Source of the DNA: Bacillota bacterium
Lineage (GTDB): Bacteria; Bacillota; Sulfobacillia; RBS10-35
Direction: 5' to 3'
Assembly (NCBI GenBank): GCA_029960865.1
Contig: JASBVX010000026.1
Location: forward strand, 1-11,118
Length of the DNA: 11,118 nucleotides
The translations under genes and the position numbers were made by a program. The notes below the pieces were generated by a model. The model did no database searches. It was not told the DNA's origin and was given only the letters and a program-made list of their open reading frames with translations. Of the stretch, positions 1 through 6,705 are shown piece after piece (positions within the stretch are counted from its first letter, which is position 1; each line of letters starts with the position of its first letter).

Positions 1-699
1 CACGTCCACTTCATCCACATGGGTGACCTGGGGCACCCTCTGGTGGGCCAGGGAAAGGCGCTGGGCGATGGTGCGCCTGAGGCCCCGGAGAGGGATCCGC
101 TCCCCTCCAGAGATAGGAAGAGGGGGCGGGAGAGGGATAGGCGAAGGGGCGGGGCGAGGACTTCTCGTGGGGAGCGCTGCCTCCAGATCTTTTTGGGTGA
201 TGCGCCCCTTGGGCCCGGTCCCCTGGATGGTTTCCAGGGAAAGGCCCATCTCCCTAGCCTGGCGGCGCACCGCCGGCGAGGCCAGGATGGTCTTTCGTCC
301 ATCCCTCGGGGGTGCCTCTTCTTCCACCACCAGAAGATCTCCCGCCAGCTTTCCCACGATGGCCCCCGCGTCTTCTTCTTCCGTCTCCGATGCTTCTTCG
401 CCGGTCTTGTCGGGGGTTTCAGGCCGAGGGGAGGGCTCAGGGGAAGAAGCGGGAGCCTTGGCCTCCTCGAAGTAGGCCAGGACCGCCCCCACCGGCAGGC
501 GCTCTCCCTCTTTGGCCCCGTGTTTTTTCAGGATGCCTCGGTAAGGGGAGGGGATCTCCACCACCGCCTTGTCGGTCTCCAGCTCCACCAGGAGTTCATC
601 TTCCTCCACCGGCTGGCCTTCCGCCACCCGCCAGCGGACGATCTCCGCCTCCGCCATCCCTTCCCCCAGATCGGGCAGGTGAAAGGCTTTCATGGCCAT
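1..699 (-). CDS. pdhC: Dihydrolipoamide acyltransferase (E2) of a 2-oxoacid dehydrogenase complex, partial
   Basis: E2 forms the core of the pyruvate/2-oxoacid dehydrogenase complex in the cytoplasm and moves acyl groups from E1 to CoA on a swinging lipoyl-lysine. The first 233 residues are visible. An N-terminal lipoyl domain (about 1-78) contains the ETDKA motif with Lys44 as the lipoylation site. An acidic, proline-rich linker follows, then a peripheral subunit-binding domain (about 139-175, with SPAVRR and GTGPKGRI), a second proline-rich linker, and the start of the catalytic domain (VTHVDEVDV at the edge). The catalytic HxxxD region lies beyond the window. The ATG at 699 is preceded by AAGGAG at 10 nt and lies 4 nt after the E1 beta stop, so translation is probably coupled. 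An ATG two codons downstream (693) is an alternative start. The E2 family is certain. Pyruvate rather than branched-chain specificity is inferred mainly from the resemblance of E1 alpha to Bacillus PdhA. Confidence 0.93.
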   Translation of the reverse strand, partial: MAMKAFHLPDLGEGMAEAEIVRWRVAEGQPVEEDELLVELETDKAVVEIPSPYRGILKKHGAKEGERLPVGAVLAYFEEAKAPASSPEPSPRPETPDKTGEEASETEEEDAGAIVGKLAGDLLVVEEEAPPRDGRKTILASPAVRRQAREMGLSLETIQGTGPKGRITQKDLEAALPTRSPRPAPSPIPLPPPLPISGGERIPLRGLRRTIAQRLSLAHQRVPQVTHVDEVDV

Positions 700-703
700 G
701 ATC

Positions 704-1693
704 TCACGGCTCCTTCAGGGTTTTTTGGAGGGCGCGGTAGATGGTGGCCCCTTGGGGGAGGTAATCTTCCTCCACGGCAAAGGCGGGATAAGGCGTATCA
801 GGCACCGCCACCCGTTGGGGAGGAGCCTCCAGGTGCCAGAACGCCTCTTCCTGGCAGATGGCCACGATCTCCGCCCCCAGGCCCCCCGTCAGGGGAGCTT
901 CATGGACCACCAGCACCCTTCCCGTCTGCCGGGCGAATTTGCCGATAGTCTCCCGATCCAGGGGTGAAAGGGTGCGCAGATCCACCACCGCCACATCGAA
1001 GCCGTCCTCCTTGGCGCGGCGGGCCGCCTGCAGGGAAGGGGGCACCATGGCTCCCCAGCAAAAGATGACCCCATCGTTTCCCTCCCGCACGATCCGGGCT
1101 TTCCCCAGGGGTACCTTATGGACCCCTGCCGGGACTTCCCCTTTGACGGAGCGGTAGAGGCGCATGGGCTCCAGGAAGAGGACCGGATCAGGATCGTCGA
1201 TGGCCGAAAGGAGAAGGCCCTTGGCATCGGCGGGGGTGCTGGGCACCGCCACCTTCAACCCCGGCGTGTGGACCAGATGGGCCTCGGCGCTTTCCGCGTG
1301 GAGCTCAGGGGCCTGCACGCCACCGCCGTAGGGCATCCTCACCACCAGAGGCACGGTGAAGCGGCCCCGGGAACGGTAGCGAAAGCGGCTGACATGGGAA
1401 AGGATCTGGTCCAGGGCGGGGTAGAGAAAGCCCATGAACTGGATTTCCGCCACAGGCCGAAGGCCTGAGAGGGCAAGGCCGATGGCGGCGCCCACAATGG
1501 CCGACTCTGCCAGGGGCGTATCCACCACCCGCTCTCCTCCGTACTTTTCAAAGAGGCCGTCGGTCGCCCGGAAGACCCCCCCGTTGAGGCCGATATCTTC
1601 CCCCAATAAAAGGACCCGGGGATCTTCCGCGAGGGCCACATCAAGAGCCTCGGTGACGGCCGCCAAAAGGGTCTTTTCGGTCCCTGGGCTCAT
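704..1693 (-). CDS. pdhB: 2-oxoacid (pyruvate) dehydrogenase E1 component, beta subunit
   Basis: This 329-residue protein has the usual length of E1 beta. With E1 alpha it forms the thiamine-diphosphate enzyme that decarboxylates the 2-oxoacid and acylates the lipoyl group of E2. Family hallmarks are visible: GEDIGLNGGVF near residue 30, VDTPLAES near 60, the MPYGGGVQAPELHAES stretch in the middle, and the C-terminal transketolase-like domain with VVDLRTLSPLD and VHEAPLTGG. The start is the ATG at 1693, which overlaps the E1 alpha stop as ATGA and has AAGGAGG 7 nt upstream. A longer reading frame runs upstream through E1 alpha to 2335, but it is a shadow of that gene. The assignment to the E1 beta family is firm; substrate preference cannot be fixed from the sequence alone. 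Confidence 0.95.
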   Translation of the reverse strand: MSPGTEKTLLAAVTEALDVALAEDPRVLLLGEDIGLNGGVFRATDGLFEKYGGERVVDTPLAESAIVGAAIGLALSGLRPVAEIQFMGFLYPALDQILSHVSRFRYRSRGRFTVPLVVRMPYGGGVQAPELHAESAEAHLVHTPGLKVAVPSTPADAKGLLLSAIDDPDPVLFLEPMRLYRSVKGEVPAGVHKVPLGKARIVREGNDGVIFCWGAMVPPSLQAARRAKEDGFDVAVVDLRTLSPLDRETIGKFARQTGRVLVVHEAPLTGGLGAEIVAICQEEAFWHLEAPPQRVAVPDTPYPAFAVEEDYLPQGATIYRALQKTLKEP

Positions 1694-2733
1694 TCTTGTG
1701 CCTCCTTCAAGGTCGCAAGGAAACGATCCCTTTGTTGCTGGAAAAAAGGAGGCTCGGCGCCGTAGACGTGCTCGAAAATACTTTCCGGCGAGGGCCTGGG
1801 CAGAGCTTCCAGCTCCGCCACCGCCTGGGCCACCTTCTCCCGGGCTTCTTGCAACGTTTCCTCCTCCTCTTCCGCCGACCAGGCCCCTTCCTTCTGGAGA
1901 TAGAGGCGCAGCCGTTCCACCGGATCCCCCAGCGTCGTTTCCAAAGGATCCTCCTGCCGGTAGCGGCGAGGATCGTCGGAGGTGGTGTGGGGCCCCTGGC
2001 GGTAGGTGCGGGCCTCGATGAGGGTGGGGCCTTCTCCGGAGCGGGCTCGTTCTGCCGCTTCCTGGACAGCTTCCGCCACCATCAGGGGGTCGTTGCCGTC
2101 GATGAGGCGGCCGTGGATGCCGTAGCCCTGGGCCCGGATGGCGATGCTTTCGGCGGCCGTCTGCCGGTGGAAGGGGACGCTGATGGCCCACCCGTTGTTC
2201 TGGCAGAGAAAGACCACCGGCGTTTTGAAGACCCCGGCAAAGTTGAGGCCTTCGTGGAAATCCCCTTCGCTGGTGGCGCCATCGCCAAAGAAAGTGAGGA
2301 CGATGCCTTCTTTCTTCTGGTGCTTGAGACCCCACCCGATCCCTGCCGCATGGGGGATCTGGGTGGCGATGGGGACCGATGGGGGGAGGATCTGGCGATC
2401 GGCTGGGGCCCGGTAACTATCGGGAAACCCCTTCCAGTACGCCAAAGCTTCCAGCAGAGGCAAACCAAAGAGGATGGCCGCTCCCGTATCCCGGTAGGTG
2501 GGCACTAGCCAGTCGGCCGCGGTGAGGGAGCGCACCGCGGCTGCCTGGATCCCCTCCAGGCCGGTAAAGGGGGCGTAGGTGCCGATGCGTCCTTGGCGCT
2601 GGAGGCTGAGGGCCCGGCTGTCGAAGGTGCGGATCAAAAGCATGGCTTTCAGCAGGACCCGGCTTTCCTCCAGGGAAAGGCGCGGCGGCCTCAGGGGGCG
2701 CCCTTCCAGGTCCAGGATCCGTTCCATCTCCAA
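1690..2733 (-). CDS. pdhA: 2-oxoacid (pyruvate) dehydrogenase E1 component, alpha subunit
   Basis: This is the thiamine-diphosphate-binding subunit of E1. Counting from the chosen start (347 residues), the ThDP/Mg motif GDGATSEGD is at about 150-158 and is closed by CQNNGWA at about 177-183. The conserved loop RQGPHTTSDDP is at about 245-255. The region around QGRIGTYAPFTGLEG and PTYRD resembles PdhA of Bacillus/Geobacillus. I chose the TTG at 2733 because AAGGAGG (2741-2747) sits 7 nt upstream. The first ATG after it (2727, two codons in) is too far from that site, and ATGs at 2817 and 2841 have no ribosome binding site and would consume the divergent promoter region. It is the first gene of the operon with E1 beta and E2. 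It overlaps E1 beta by 4 bp (ATGA). Confidence 0.93.
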   Translation of the reverse strand: MEMERILDLEGRPLRPPRLSLEESRVLLKAMLLIRTFDSRALSLQRQGRIGTYAPFTGLEGIQAAAVRSLTAADWLVPTYRDTGAAILFGLPLLEALAYWKGFPDSYRAPADRQILPPSVPIATQIPHAAGIGWGLKHQKKEGIVLTFFGDGATSEGDFHEGLNFAGVFKTPVVFLCQNNGWAISVPFHRQTAAESIAIRAQGYGIHGRLIDGNDPLMVAEAVQEAAERARSGEGPTLIEARTYRQGPHTTSDDPRRYRQEDPLETTLGDPVERLRLYLQKEGAWSAEEEEETLQEAREKVAQAVAELEALPRPSPESIFEHVYGAEPPFFQQQRDRFLATLKEAQE

Positions 2734-2740
2734 GAAAAAC

Positions 2741-2747
2741 CCTCCTT
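2741..2747 (-). promoter_or_regulatory. Ribosome binding site that decides the TTG start of pdhA
   Basis: On the minus strand this reads AAGGAGG, complementary to the 3' end of 16S rRNA, and lies 7 nt before TTG at 2733. The ATG candidates further upstream have no comparable site. Confidence 0.75.
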
Positions 2748-2783
2748 CCCATCCCTCATTCGCCTGAGGAGAAGGCAAATCCT

Positions 2784-2800
2784 CTTCTCGGCCCGAGGAG
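2784..2800. promoter_or_regulatory. Imperfect dyad, operator candidate
   Basis: The 17 bp CTTCTCGGCCCGAGGAG is symmetrical about the C at 2792. The inner five pairs are perfect and seven of eight match overall. It lies upstream of the candidate korA promoter and within the presumed leader of pdhA, where a shared regulator could act. In GC-rich DNA such a dyad can arise by chance, so the call is tentative. Confidence 0.25.
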
Positions 2801-2806
2801 TCCACC

Positions 2807-2835
2807 TTCAAAACCATTGAATCCCGGAGTACACT
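2807..2835 (+). promoter_or_regulatory. Candidate sigma-70-type promoter for korAB
   Basis: TTCAAA (2807-2812, four of six matches to the -35 consensus) is separated by 17 bp from TACACT (2830-2835, four of six matches to the -10). Transcription would start near 2842 and give a leader of about 24 nt carrying the korA ribosome binding site. A second weak pair, TTGAAT (2817) and CATAAG (2839), overlaps it. Both are read by eye only. Confidence 0.3.
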
Positions 2836-2850
2836 GAACATAAGACATCA

Positions 2851-2858
2851 GGGGAGGA
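2851..2858 (+). promoter_or_regulatory. Ribosome binding site that decides the TTG start of korA
   Basis: GGGGAGGA ends 7 nt before TTG at 2866. The nearby ATG at 2859 is out of frame with korA and directly abuts this site, so it is not the start. No ATG, GTG or TTG occurs in the korA frame between 2866 and the stop at 2818. Confidence 0.75.
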
Positions 2859-2865
2859 ATGGACC

Positions 2866-4599
2866 TTGCTCAACGAATTTGCCTGGATGGTGGGGGGCCA
2901 GCAGGGAGAGGGCATCGAGAGCTCCGGCGATATCTTGGCCACCGTCCTGGCGCGCCAGGGTTACCACGTGTACGGTTACCGGGTTTTTTCCAGCCGCATC
3001 AAAGGGGGTCACACCAGCTACCGGGTCCGGGCCAGCACCCGGCCCGTCCGGACTCCCAACGAGGACATCCATCTCCTGGTGGCCTTCGATCAGGAAACCA
3101 TCGACATCGAAGGGCCCCAGGTGGTGCCGGGAGGAGTCATCGCTGCCGATAGCCACTTCAAACCCCAGCTGCCCCCGGGCCTCAGCGCCAACCTCCTGGA
3201 CATCCCCCTGACAGAGCTGGCTAAAGAGAGCGGCAACCCCCTGGCGCGGAACGTGGTGGCCATGGGAGCCACCGCCTATGTCTTGAGCCTCCGGTTGGAA
3301 CCCTTCCACGATCTCATCCGGGACCGGTGGGGGCGCAAAGGGGAAGAAGTGGTGGCCCAGAACATCCAGGCGCTGGAGTCGGGATACCGCTTTGCCGAAG
3401 AAAACCTGAAGGGCTTGCGCTTTGAAGTGGAAGCCGGCGATGGCCGTTCCCGCCCCGCCCTTTTGGGCAATTACCTCATGAGCATCGGGGCCATGGCGGC
3501 CGGCTGCCGGGTCATGGCGGCCTACCCCATCACCCCGGCTTCCGACATCATGGAATATCTGGTGCGAAAGCTCCCCCAATACGGCGGGGTCGTCCTGCAG
3601 ATGGAGGATGAGATCGCCGCCATCACCACCTGCATCGGGGCCGGCTTCGCCGGCGCCCGGGCCATGACGGCCACCGCCGGCCCCGGCTTTTCCTTGATGC
3701 AAGAAGCCCTGGGCCTGGCGGCCACGGCAGAGATCCCCTTGGTCATCGTGGATGTGCAAAGGGCTGGCCCTTCCACCGGCATGCCCACCAAAGTGGAGCA
3801 AAGCGATCTGATGCAGATGATCTACGGTACCCACGGGGAGTCCCCCCGCATCGTCCTGGCCCCTTCCACCATGGAGGATGCCTTCTACATCATGTTCGAC
3901 GCTTTCAACTTGGCCGATGAATACCAGTGCCCTGTGATCGTGGCTTCCGACCTCATGCTGGGGGTGTCCCTCCAGACGGTGGAGGACGAGGCTTTGGATC
4001 TATCGCAGGTAGAGTGGCGACGGGGCCATGTGGCCGGCGAAGAGGAGCTGGCGGCGGTCAAGGCGGGAAATTTCGAGCGTTACTCCGTAACGGCTTCGGG
4101 GATCTCCCCCCGCTCCCTTCCCGGCGTGCCCAAGGGCCAGTACCTGGCCACCGGGGTGGAGCACGCCCCCACCGGCAAGGTGACCGAGAATCCCCAGAAC
4201 CGGGTGGCCCAGATGGATAAGCGGGCGCGGAAGCTCTCCTCCCTGAAGGGCGGCGGTACGCGCTACTACGGCGCTGAAGATCCCGAGCTTCTCCTTTTGA
4301 GCTTTGGCAGCACCTTCGGGGCGGTGGAAGAAGCCCGGGAGGCCCTGGAGGCTCTGGGGAAGAAGGTGGGCCACCTGGTGCTGCGGCGCCTCTGGCCCCT
4401 GCCGGCCGATGAACTGCAGCCTTACCTGGATAAGGCGGAAAAGGTCCTGGTGGTGGAGCTCAACTCCACCGGACAGCTGCGCCATCTCGTACAGATGCAT
4501 ATGGGGTATCAGGAGAAGCTCCACTCGGCGCTGAAGTACAACGGGCTTCCCTTCTATCCCCGGGAAATCCAACTGCGGGCGGAAGAGGTGATGGGCTGA
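2866..4599 (+). CDS. korA: 2-oxoacid:ferredoxin oxidoreductase, fused gamma-alpha subunit (KorA type)
   Basis: With KorB this forms a cytoplasmic enzyme that oxidatively decarboxylates a 2-oxoacid (commonly 2-oxoglutarate) with CoA and reduces ferredoxin; such enzymes can also run in the carboxylating direction. The 577 residues show the known fusion. An N-terminal gamma domain (about 1-190) has a glycine motif GGQQGEG at 10-16 and GGHTSYR at 47-53. The pyrimidine-binding alpha domain follows, with AYPITPASD at 219-227, MEDEIAAI at 246-253, TATAGPGFSLM at 268-278 and GPSTGMPTK at 301-309. The C-terminal domain II ends near 577. Translation begins at a TTG with a strong ribosome binding site. 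The stop overlaps the korB start (TGATG). The family is clear. The substrate is not: 2-oxoglutarate, pyruvate and branched-chain 2-oxoacids are all handled by close relatives. Confidence 0.94.
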   Translation: MLNEFAWMVGGQQGEGIESSGDILATVLARQGYHVYGYRVFSSRIKGGHTSYRVRASTRPVRTPNEDIHLLVAFDQETIDIEGPQVVPGGVIAADSHFKPQLPPGLSANLLDIPLTELAKESGNPLARNVVAMGATAYVLSLRLEPFHDLIRDRWGRKGEEVVAQNIQALESGYRFAEENLKGLRFEVEAGDGRSRPALLGNYLMSIGAMAAGCRVMAAYPITPASDIMEYLVRKLPQYGGVVLQMEDEIAAITTCIGAGFAGARAMTATAGPGFSLMQEALGLAATAEIPLVIVDVQRAGPSTGMPTKVEQSDLMQMIYGTHGESPRIVLAPSTMEDAFYIMFDAFNLADEYQCPVIVASDLMLGVSLQTVEDEALDLSQVEWRRGHVAGEEELAAVKAGNFERYSVTASGISPRSLPGVPKGQYLATGVEHAPTGKVTENPQNRVAQMDKRARKLSSLKGGGTRYYGAEDPELLLLSFGSTFGAVEEAREALEALGKKVGHLVLRRLWPLPADELQPYLDKAEKVLVVELNSTGQLRHLVQMHMGYQEKLHSALKYNGLPFYPREIQLRAEEVMG

Positions 4600-5471
4600 T
4601 GGCCATTACGGTGACGATGGCGGACTACCGCACGGCGGAGAAATCCTGGTGGTGTCCGGGGTGCGGCGATTTCGGCGTTCTTTCGGCCCTCCAAAAGACC
4701 CTGGTGGACCTGCAACGGCTTCCCCACGAGGTGGCCATCATCGCGGGGATCGGGTGCTCGGGGAAGATCGGCAACTACATCAACTGCTACAACATCCACA
4801 CCACCCACGGCCGCACCCTTCCCGTGGCCACGGGCATCAAGCTGGCCAATCGGGACCTCACGGTGATCGCCGCCGGCGGTGACGGCGACGGCTATGCCAT
4901 CGGCATGGGCCACTTCATGCATGCCCTGCGGCGCAACGTGGACATGACCTACCTGGTCATGGACAACCACGTCTACGGCCTTACCAAGGGGCAGGTCTCC
5001 CCCACCAGCGATGCAGGCTTCATCACCAGCAGCACCCCGCAGGGGAACCTGGAAAAGCCGGTGCGCCCCCTGGAGCTGGCCCTGGCTAGCGGGGTGGGCT
5101 TTGTGGCCCAGGGCTTTTCCGGTTGGGTGCCCCAGCTCATCGAGATCCTGAAGGCGGCCATCGAATACCGGGGATTTGCCCTGGTGAACGTCATTAGCCC
5201 CTGCGTCACCTACAACAAGGTGAACACCTATGACTATTACCGGGAAGCCCTCACCAAAGTGGAGGATATCCCCGGCTACGACGAAAAGGATCGCCTGGGG
5301 GCTCTGAAGACCGTCATGGAAAGGGAGGGCCTGGTGACGGGGATCCTTTATCGGGAAGAAGGGCCGGCCCTGGAGGACCTTCTCCCGGGGTTCCGGGAAG
5401 AGCCCATCGTCAGCCAGGATCTGCGTTTCCGCCAGGAAGACCTCAAGGCCCTTTTGGAGGAGCACCGCTGA
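4599..5471 (+). CDS. korB: 2-oxoacid:ferredoxin oxidoreductase, beta subunit (KorB type)
   Basis: This is the thiamine-diphosphate and [4Fe-4S] subunit of the enzyme. In 290 residues it has WCPGCGDFG (Cys19, Cys22), AGIGCSGKIG (Cys53, followed by Lys56) and SPCVTYN (Cys202). These four cysteines occupy the positions that hold the cluster in Sulfolobus-type two-subunit enzymes. The ThDP motif GGDGDGYAIG is at about 93-102 and is completed by MDNHVYGLTKGQ near 121-132. No separate ferredoxin-like delta subunit is present next to it, which fits the two-subunit class with a single cluster and an external ferredoxin acceptor. The ATG at 4599 overlaps the korA stop; GGAAGAGGTG upstream serves as the ribosome binding site inside korA. 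The cognate ferredoxin is not in the window. Confidence 0.95.
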   Translation: MAITVTMADYRTAEKSWWCPGCGDFGVLSALQKTLVDLQRLPHEVAIIAGIGCSGKIGNYINCYNIHTTHGRTLPVATGIKLANRDLTVIAAGGDGDGYAIGMGHFMHALRRNVDMTYLVMDNHVYGLTKGQVSPTSDAGFITSSTPQGNLEKPVRPLELALASGVGFVAQGFSGWVPQLIEILKAAIEYRGFALVNVISPCVTYNKVNTYDYYREALTKVEDIPGYDEKDRLGALKTVMEREGLVTGILYREEGPALEDLLPGFREEPIVSQDLRFRQEDLKALLEEHR

Positions 5472-5473
5472 TT

Positions 5474-5758
5474 TTGTCCGGAGCCAAAGAACTGGCGCAG
5501 ATCATTCGGGGGGTTGCCCACGATGAAAAGGGCCGCCCCCTCCCTTTGACGCCGGCGGAGGCCATGGCCCTGGCGGAAGAGGTGCTGGAAACCCTCTTTT
5601 CTTCGGAGGAATGGCCCCGGATGCTGGAACGCAGCGGTCTCCGTTTTGTGGCTTTCTTGCCGGAGGAATGGGAGCTGGGAAGCCCGGCCCTGGTCTTTGC
5701 CCAGCAGTGGGATGGCCAGAGCTGGGTAAACCTGGGCCGGGTGGAAGTCTCCCTTTAG
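5474..5758 (+). CDS. Unrecognised 94-residue protein coupled to korB
   Basis: I do not recognise this protein. It begins two bases after the korB stop, so it is co-transcribed and probably translated by the same ribosomes. The likely start is TTG at 5474; the nearest ribosome binding site (GGAGG at 5456-5460, inside korB) is 13 nt away, which is a little long. The first half is helical and charged, with LTPAEAMALAEEVLETLF at about 25-42. The second half looks like beta strands rich in aromatic residues (FVAFLPEEW, LVFAQQWDGQSWVNLG). It has no cysteines, so it is not a ferredoxin, and no signal peptide or membrane segment. Its codon use and GC content match its neighbours. It may help KorAB assembly or stability, but only position supports that. 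It overlaps the opposing transketolase gene by 4 bp. Confidence 0.7.
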   Translation: MSGAKELAQIIRGVAHDEKGRPLPLTPAEAMALAEEVLETLFSSEEWPRMLERSGLRFVAFLPEEWELGSPALVFAQQWDGQSWVNLGRVEVSL

Positions 5759-6705
5759 CGGCGGCGATAGCGGGTGATGAGGGCCTCCGCCTTCCAGGCG
5801 ATGTTCTCCGCCGTGAGGCCGTATTTCTGGAATAGTTCCGCCGGTTTTCCCGATTCGGCGTAGGTGTCTTCCATGCCCACAAAGGCTAGGGGAATCGGCC
5901 GGAACTGGCTCAATAGCATAGCGACAGCGCTCCCCACCCCGCCTGCCAGGAGGTGTTCCTCGGCCACCACCATGGCCCCCGTCTCTTCCGCCGCCTGGAT
6001 GAGGGTATGGGTATCCAGGGGCTTCACCGACACCAGATCCAGCACCCGGGCTTCGTAACCCTTCTCTGCCAGCATGTCGGCGGCCTTGAGGGCCTCAGGG
6101 ACCATGAGGCCCAGAGCAGCGATGGTGACATCGCGGCCCTGGCGCAGCACCGGAGCCCGCCCGAAGGCAAAGGCGGCCGGTTCCCGATAGACGAGGGGGG
6201 CCGGAGGCCTTCCCACCCGCACGTAGACCGGCCCCGGGTGGTAAGCGGCAGCGCGGATGACGGCAGCCGTAGACGGCCCATCCGCCGGGCACGCCACGTA
6301 GAAGCCGGGGAGGCTGCGGGCCAGAGCGAGATCCTCCACGCTCTGCTGAGAAACCCCGTCTTCCCCCACGCTGATGCCGCCATGGCTTCCCACCAGCTTC
6401 ACGTTGGCCTTGCTGTAGGCGATGGCCATGCGCATCTGGTCGTAGCCTTTACTCATGAGGAAGGTGGCAAAGCTGGAGATGAAAGGGATCTTGCCGCTCC
6501 GGCTGAGGCCCGCGGCCGCTCCCACCATGTTGGCTTCGGCGATCCCCATGTTGAAAAAGCGCTGGGGGAATTCTTTGGCGAAGTAGCGGGTCATGGTGGA
6601 GGTGGAAAGATCCCCATCCAGGACCACGATGCGGGGATCCTGGCGCCCCAGCTGCAAAAGGGCCTGACCGTAGGCTTCCCGGGTGGAAGGACCCATTTCC
6701 GTCAT
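5755..6705 (-). CDS. Transketolase, C-terminal subunit
   Basis: This is the second half of a split transketolase, the pentose-phosphate and Calvin-type enzyme that moves two-carbon ketol units between sugar phosphates using thiamine diphosphate. The 316 residues carry the pyrimidine-binding domain with LDGDLSTST near 29-37, FNMGIAEANMVG at 51-62 (Glu57 is the conserved ThDP-activating glutamate), and GSHGGISVGEDGVSQQ at 106-121. The C-terminal domain follows, with VRVGRPP and VVAEEHLLAGG. The start is ATG at 6705, which overlaps the stop of the N-terminal subunit (ATGA) and has GGAGGT 8 nt upstream. ATG at 6696 is a weaker alternative. Split transketolases of this kind are common in bacteria and archaea, so the split is not a frameshift. 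A 1-deoxyxylulose-5-phosphate synthase is unlikely because that enzyme is a single longer chain. Confidence 0.94.
   Translation of the reverse strand: MTEMGPSTREAYGQALLQLGRQDPRIVVLDGDLSTSTMTRYFAKEFPQRFFNMGIAEANMVGAAAGLSRSGKIPFISSFATFLMSKGYDQMRMAIAYSKANVKLVGSHGGISVGEDGVSQQSVEDLALARSLPGFYVACPADGPSTAAVIRAAAYHPGPVYVRVGRPPAPLVYREPAAFAFGRAPVLRQGRDVTIAALGLMVPEALKAADMLAEKGYEARVLDLVSVKPLDTHTLIQAAEETGAMVVAEEHLLAGGVGSAVAMLLSQFRPIPLAFVGMEDTYAESGKPAELFQKYGLTAENIAWKAEALITRYRRR

Larger units (their letters stand above)
2734..2865. promoter_or_regulatory. Divergent control region between the pdh and kor operons
   Basis: These 132 bp separate the start of pdhA (minus) from the start of korA (plus), so both operons must be transcribed from here or from just inside the neighbouring gene. 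The stretch is noticeably more AT-rich around 2807-2845 than its surroundings. It contains a candidate plus-strand promoter and an imperfect dyad, listed separately. I could not pick a convincing minus-strand promoter by eye. No long open frame with a ribosome binding site lies inside it. Confidence 0.7.

Noticed and set aside
704..2335. 543-residue frame containing E1 beta with a long N-terminal extension
   Set aside because: The extension is the antisense-free shadow of E1 alpha in another frame, rich in Pro, Gly and Arg. The true E1 beta starts at 1693 with a strong ribosome binding site.
2859..3152. ATG-initiated plus-strand frame overlapping the start of korA
   Set aside because: It is out of frame with the conserved korA product, abuts the ribosome binding site, and its translation has no domain-like features.
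2848..5465. Long minus-strand frames opposite korA and korB (328, 190 and 303 residues)
   Set aside because: These are shadow frames produced by GC-rich codon bias. Their translations are rich in His, Gly and Gln and show no domains, while the plus strand encodes clear enzymes.
6702..6705. Apparent frameshift splitting transketolase into two genes
   Set aside because: The ATGA overlap, a strong ribosome binding site for the second half and normal lengths of both halves match the well-known natural split transketolase.
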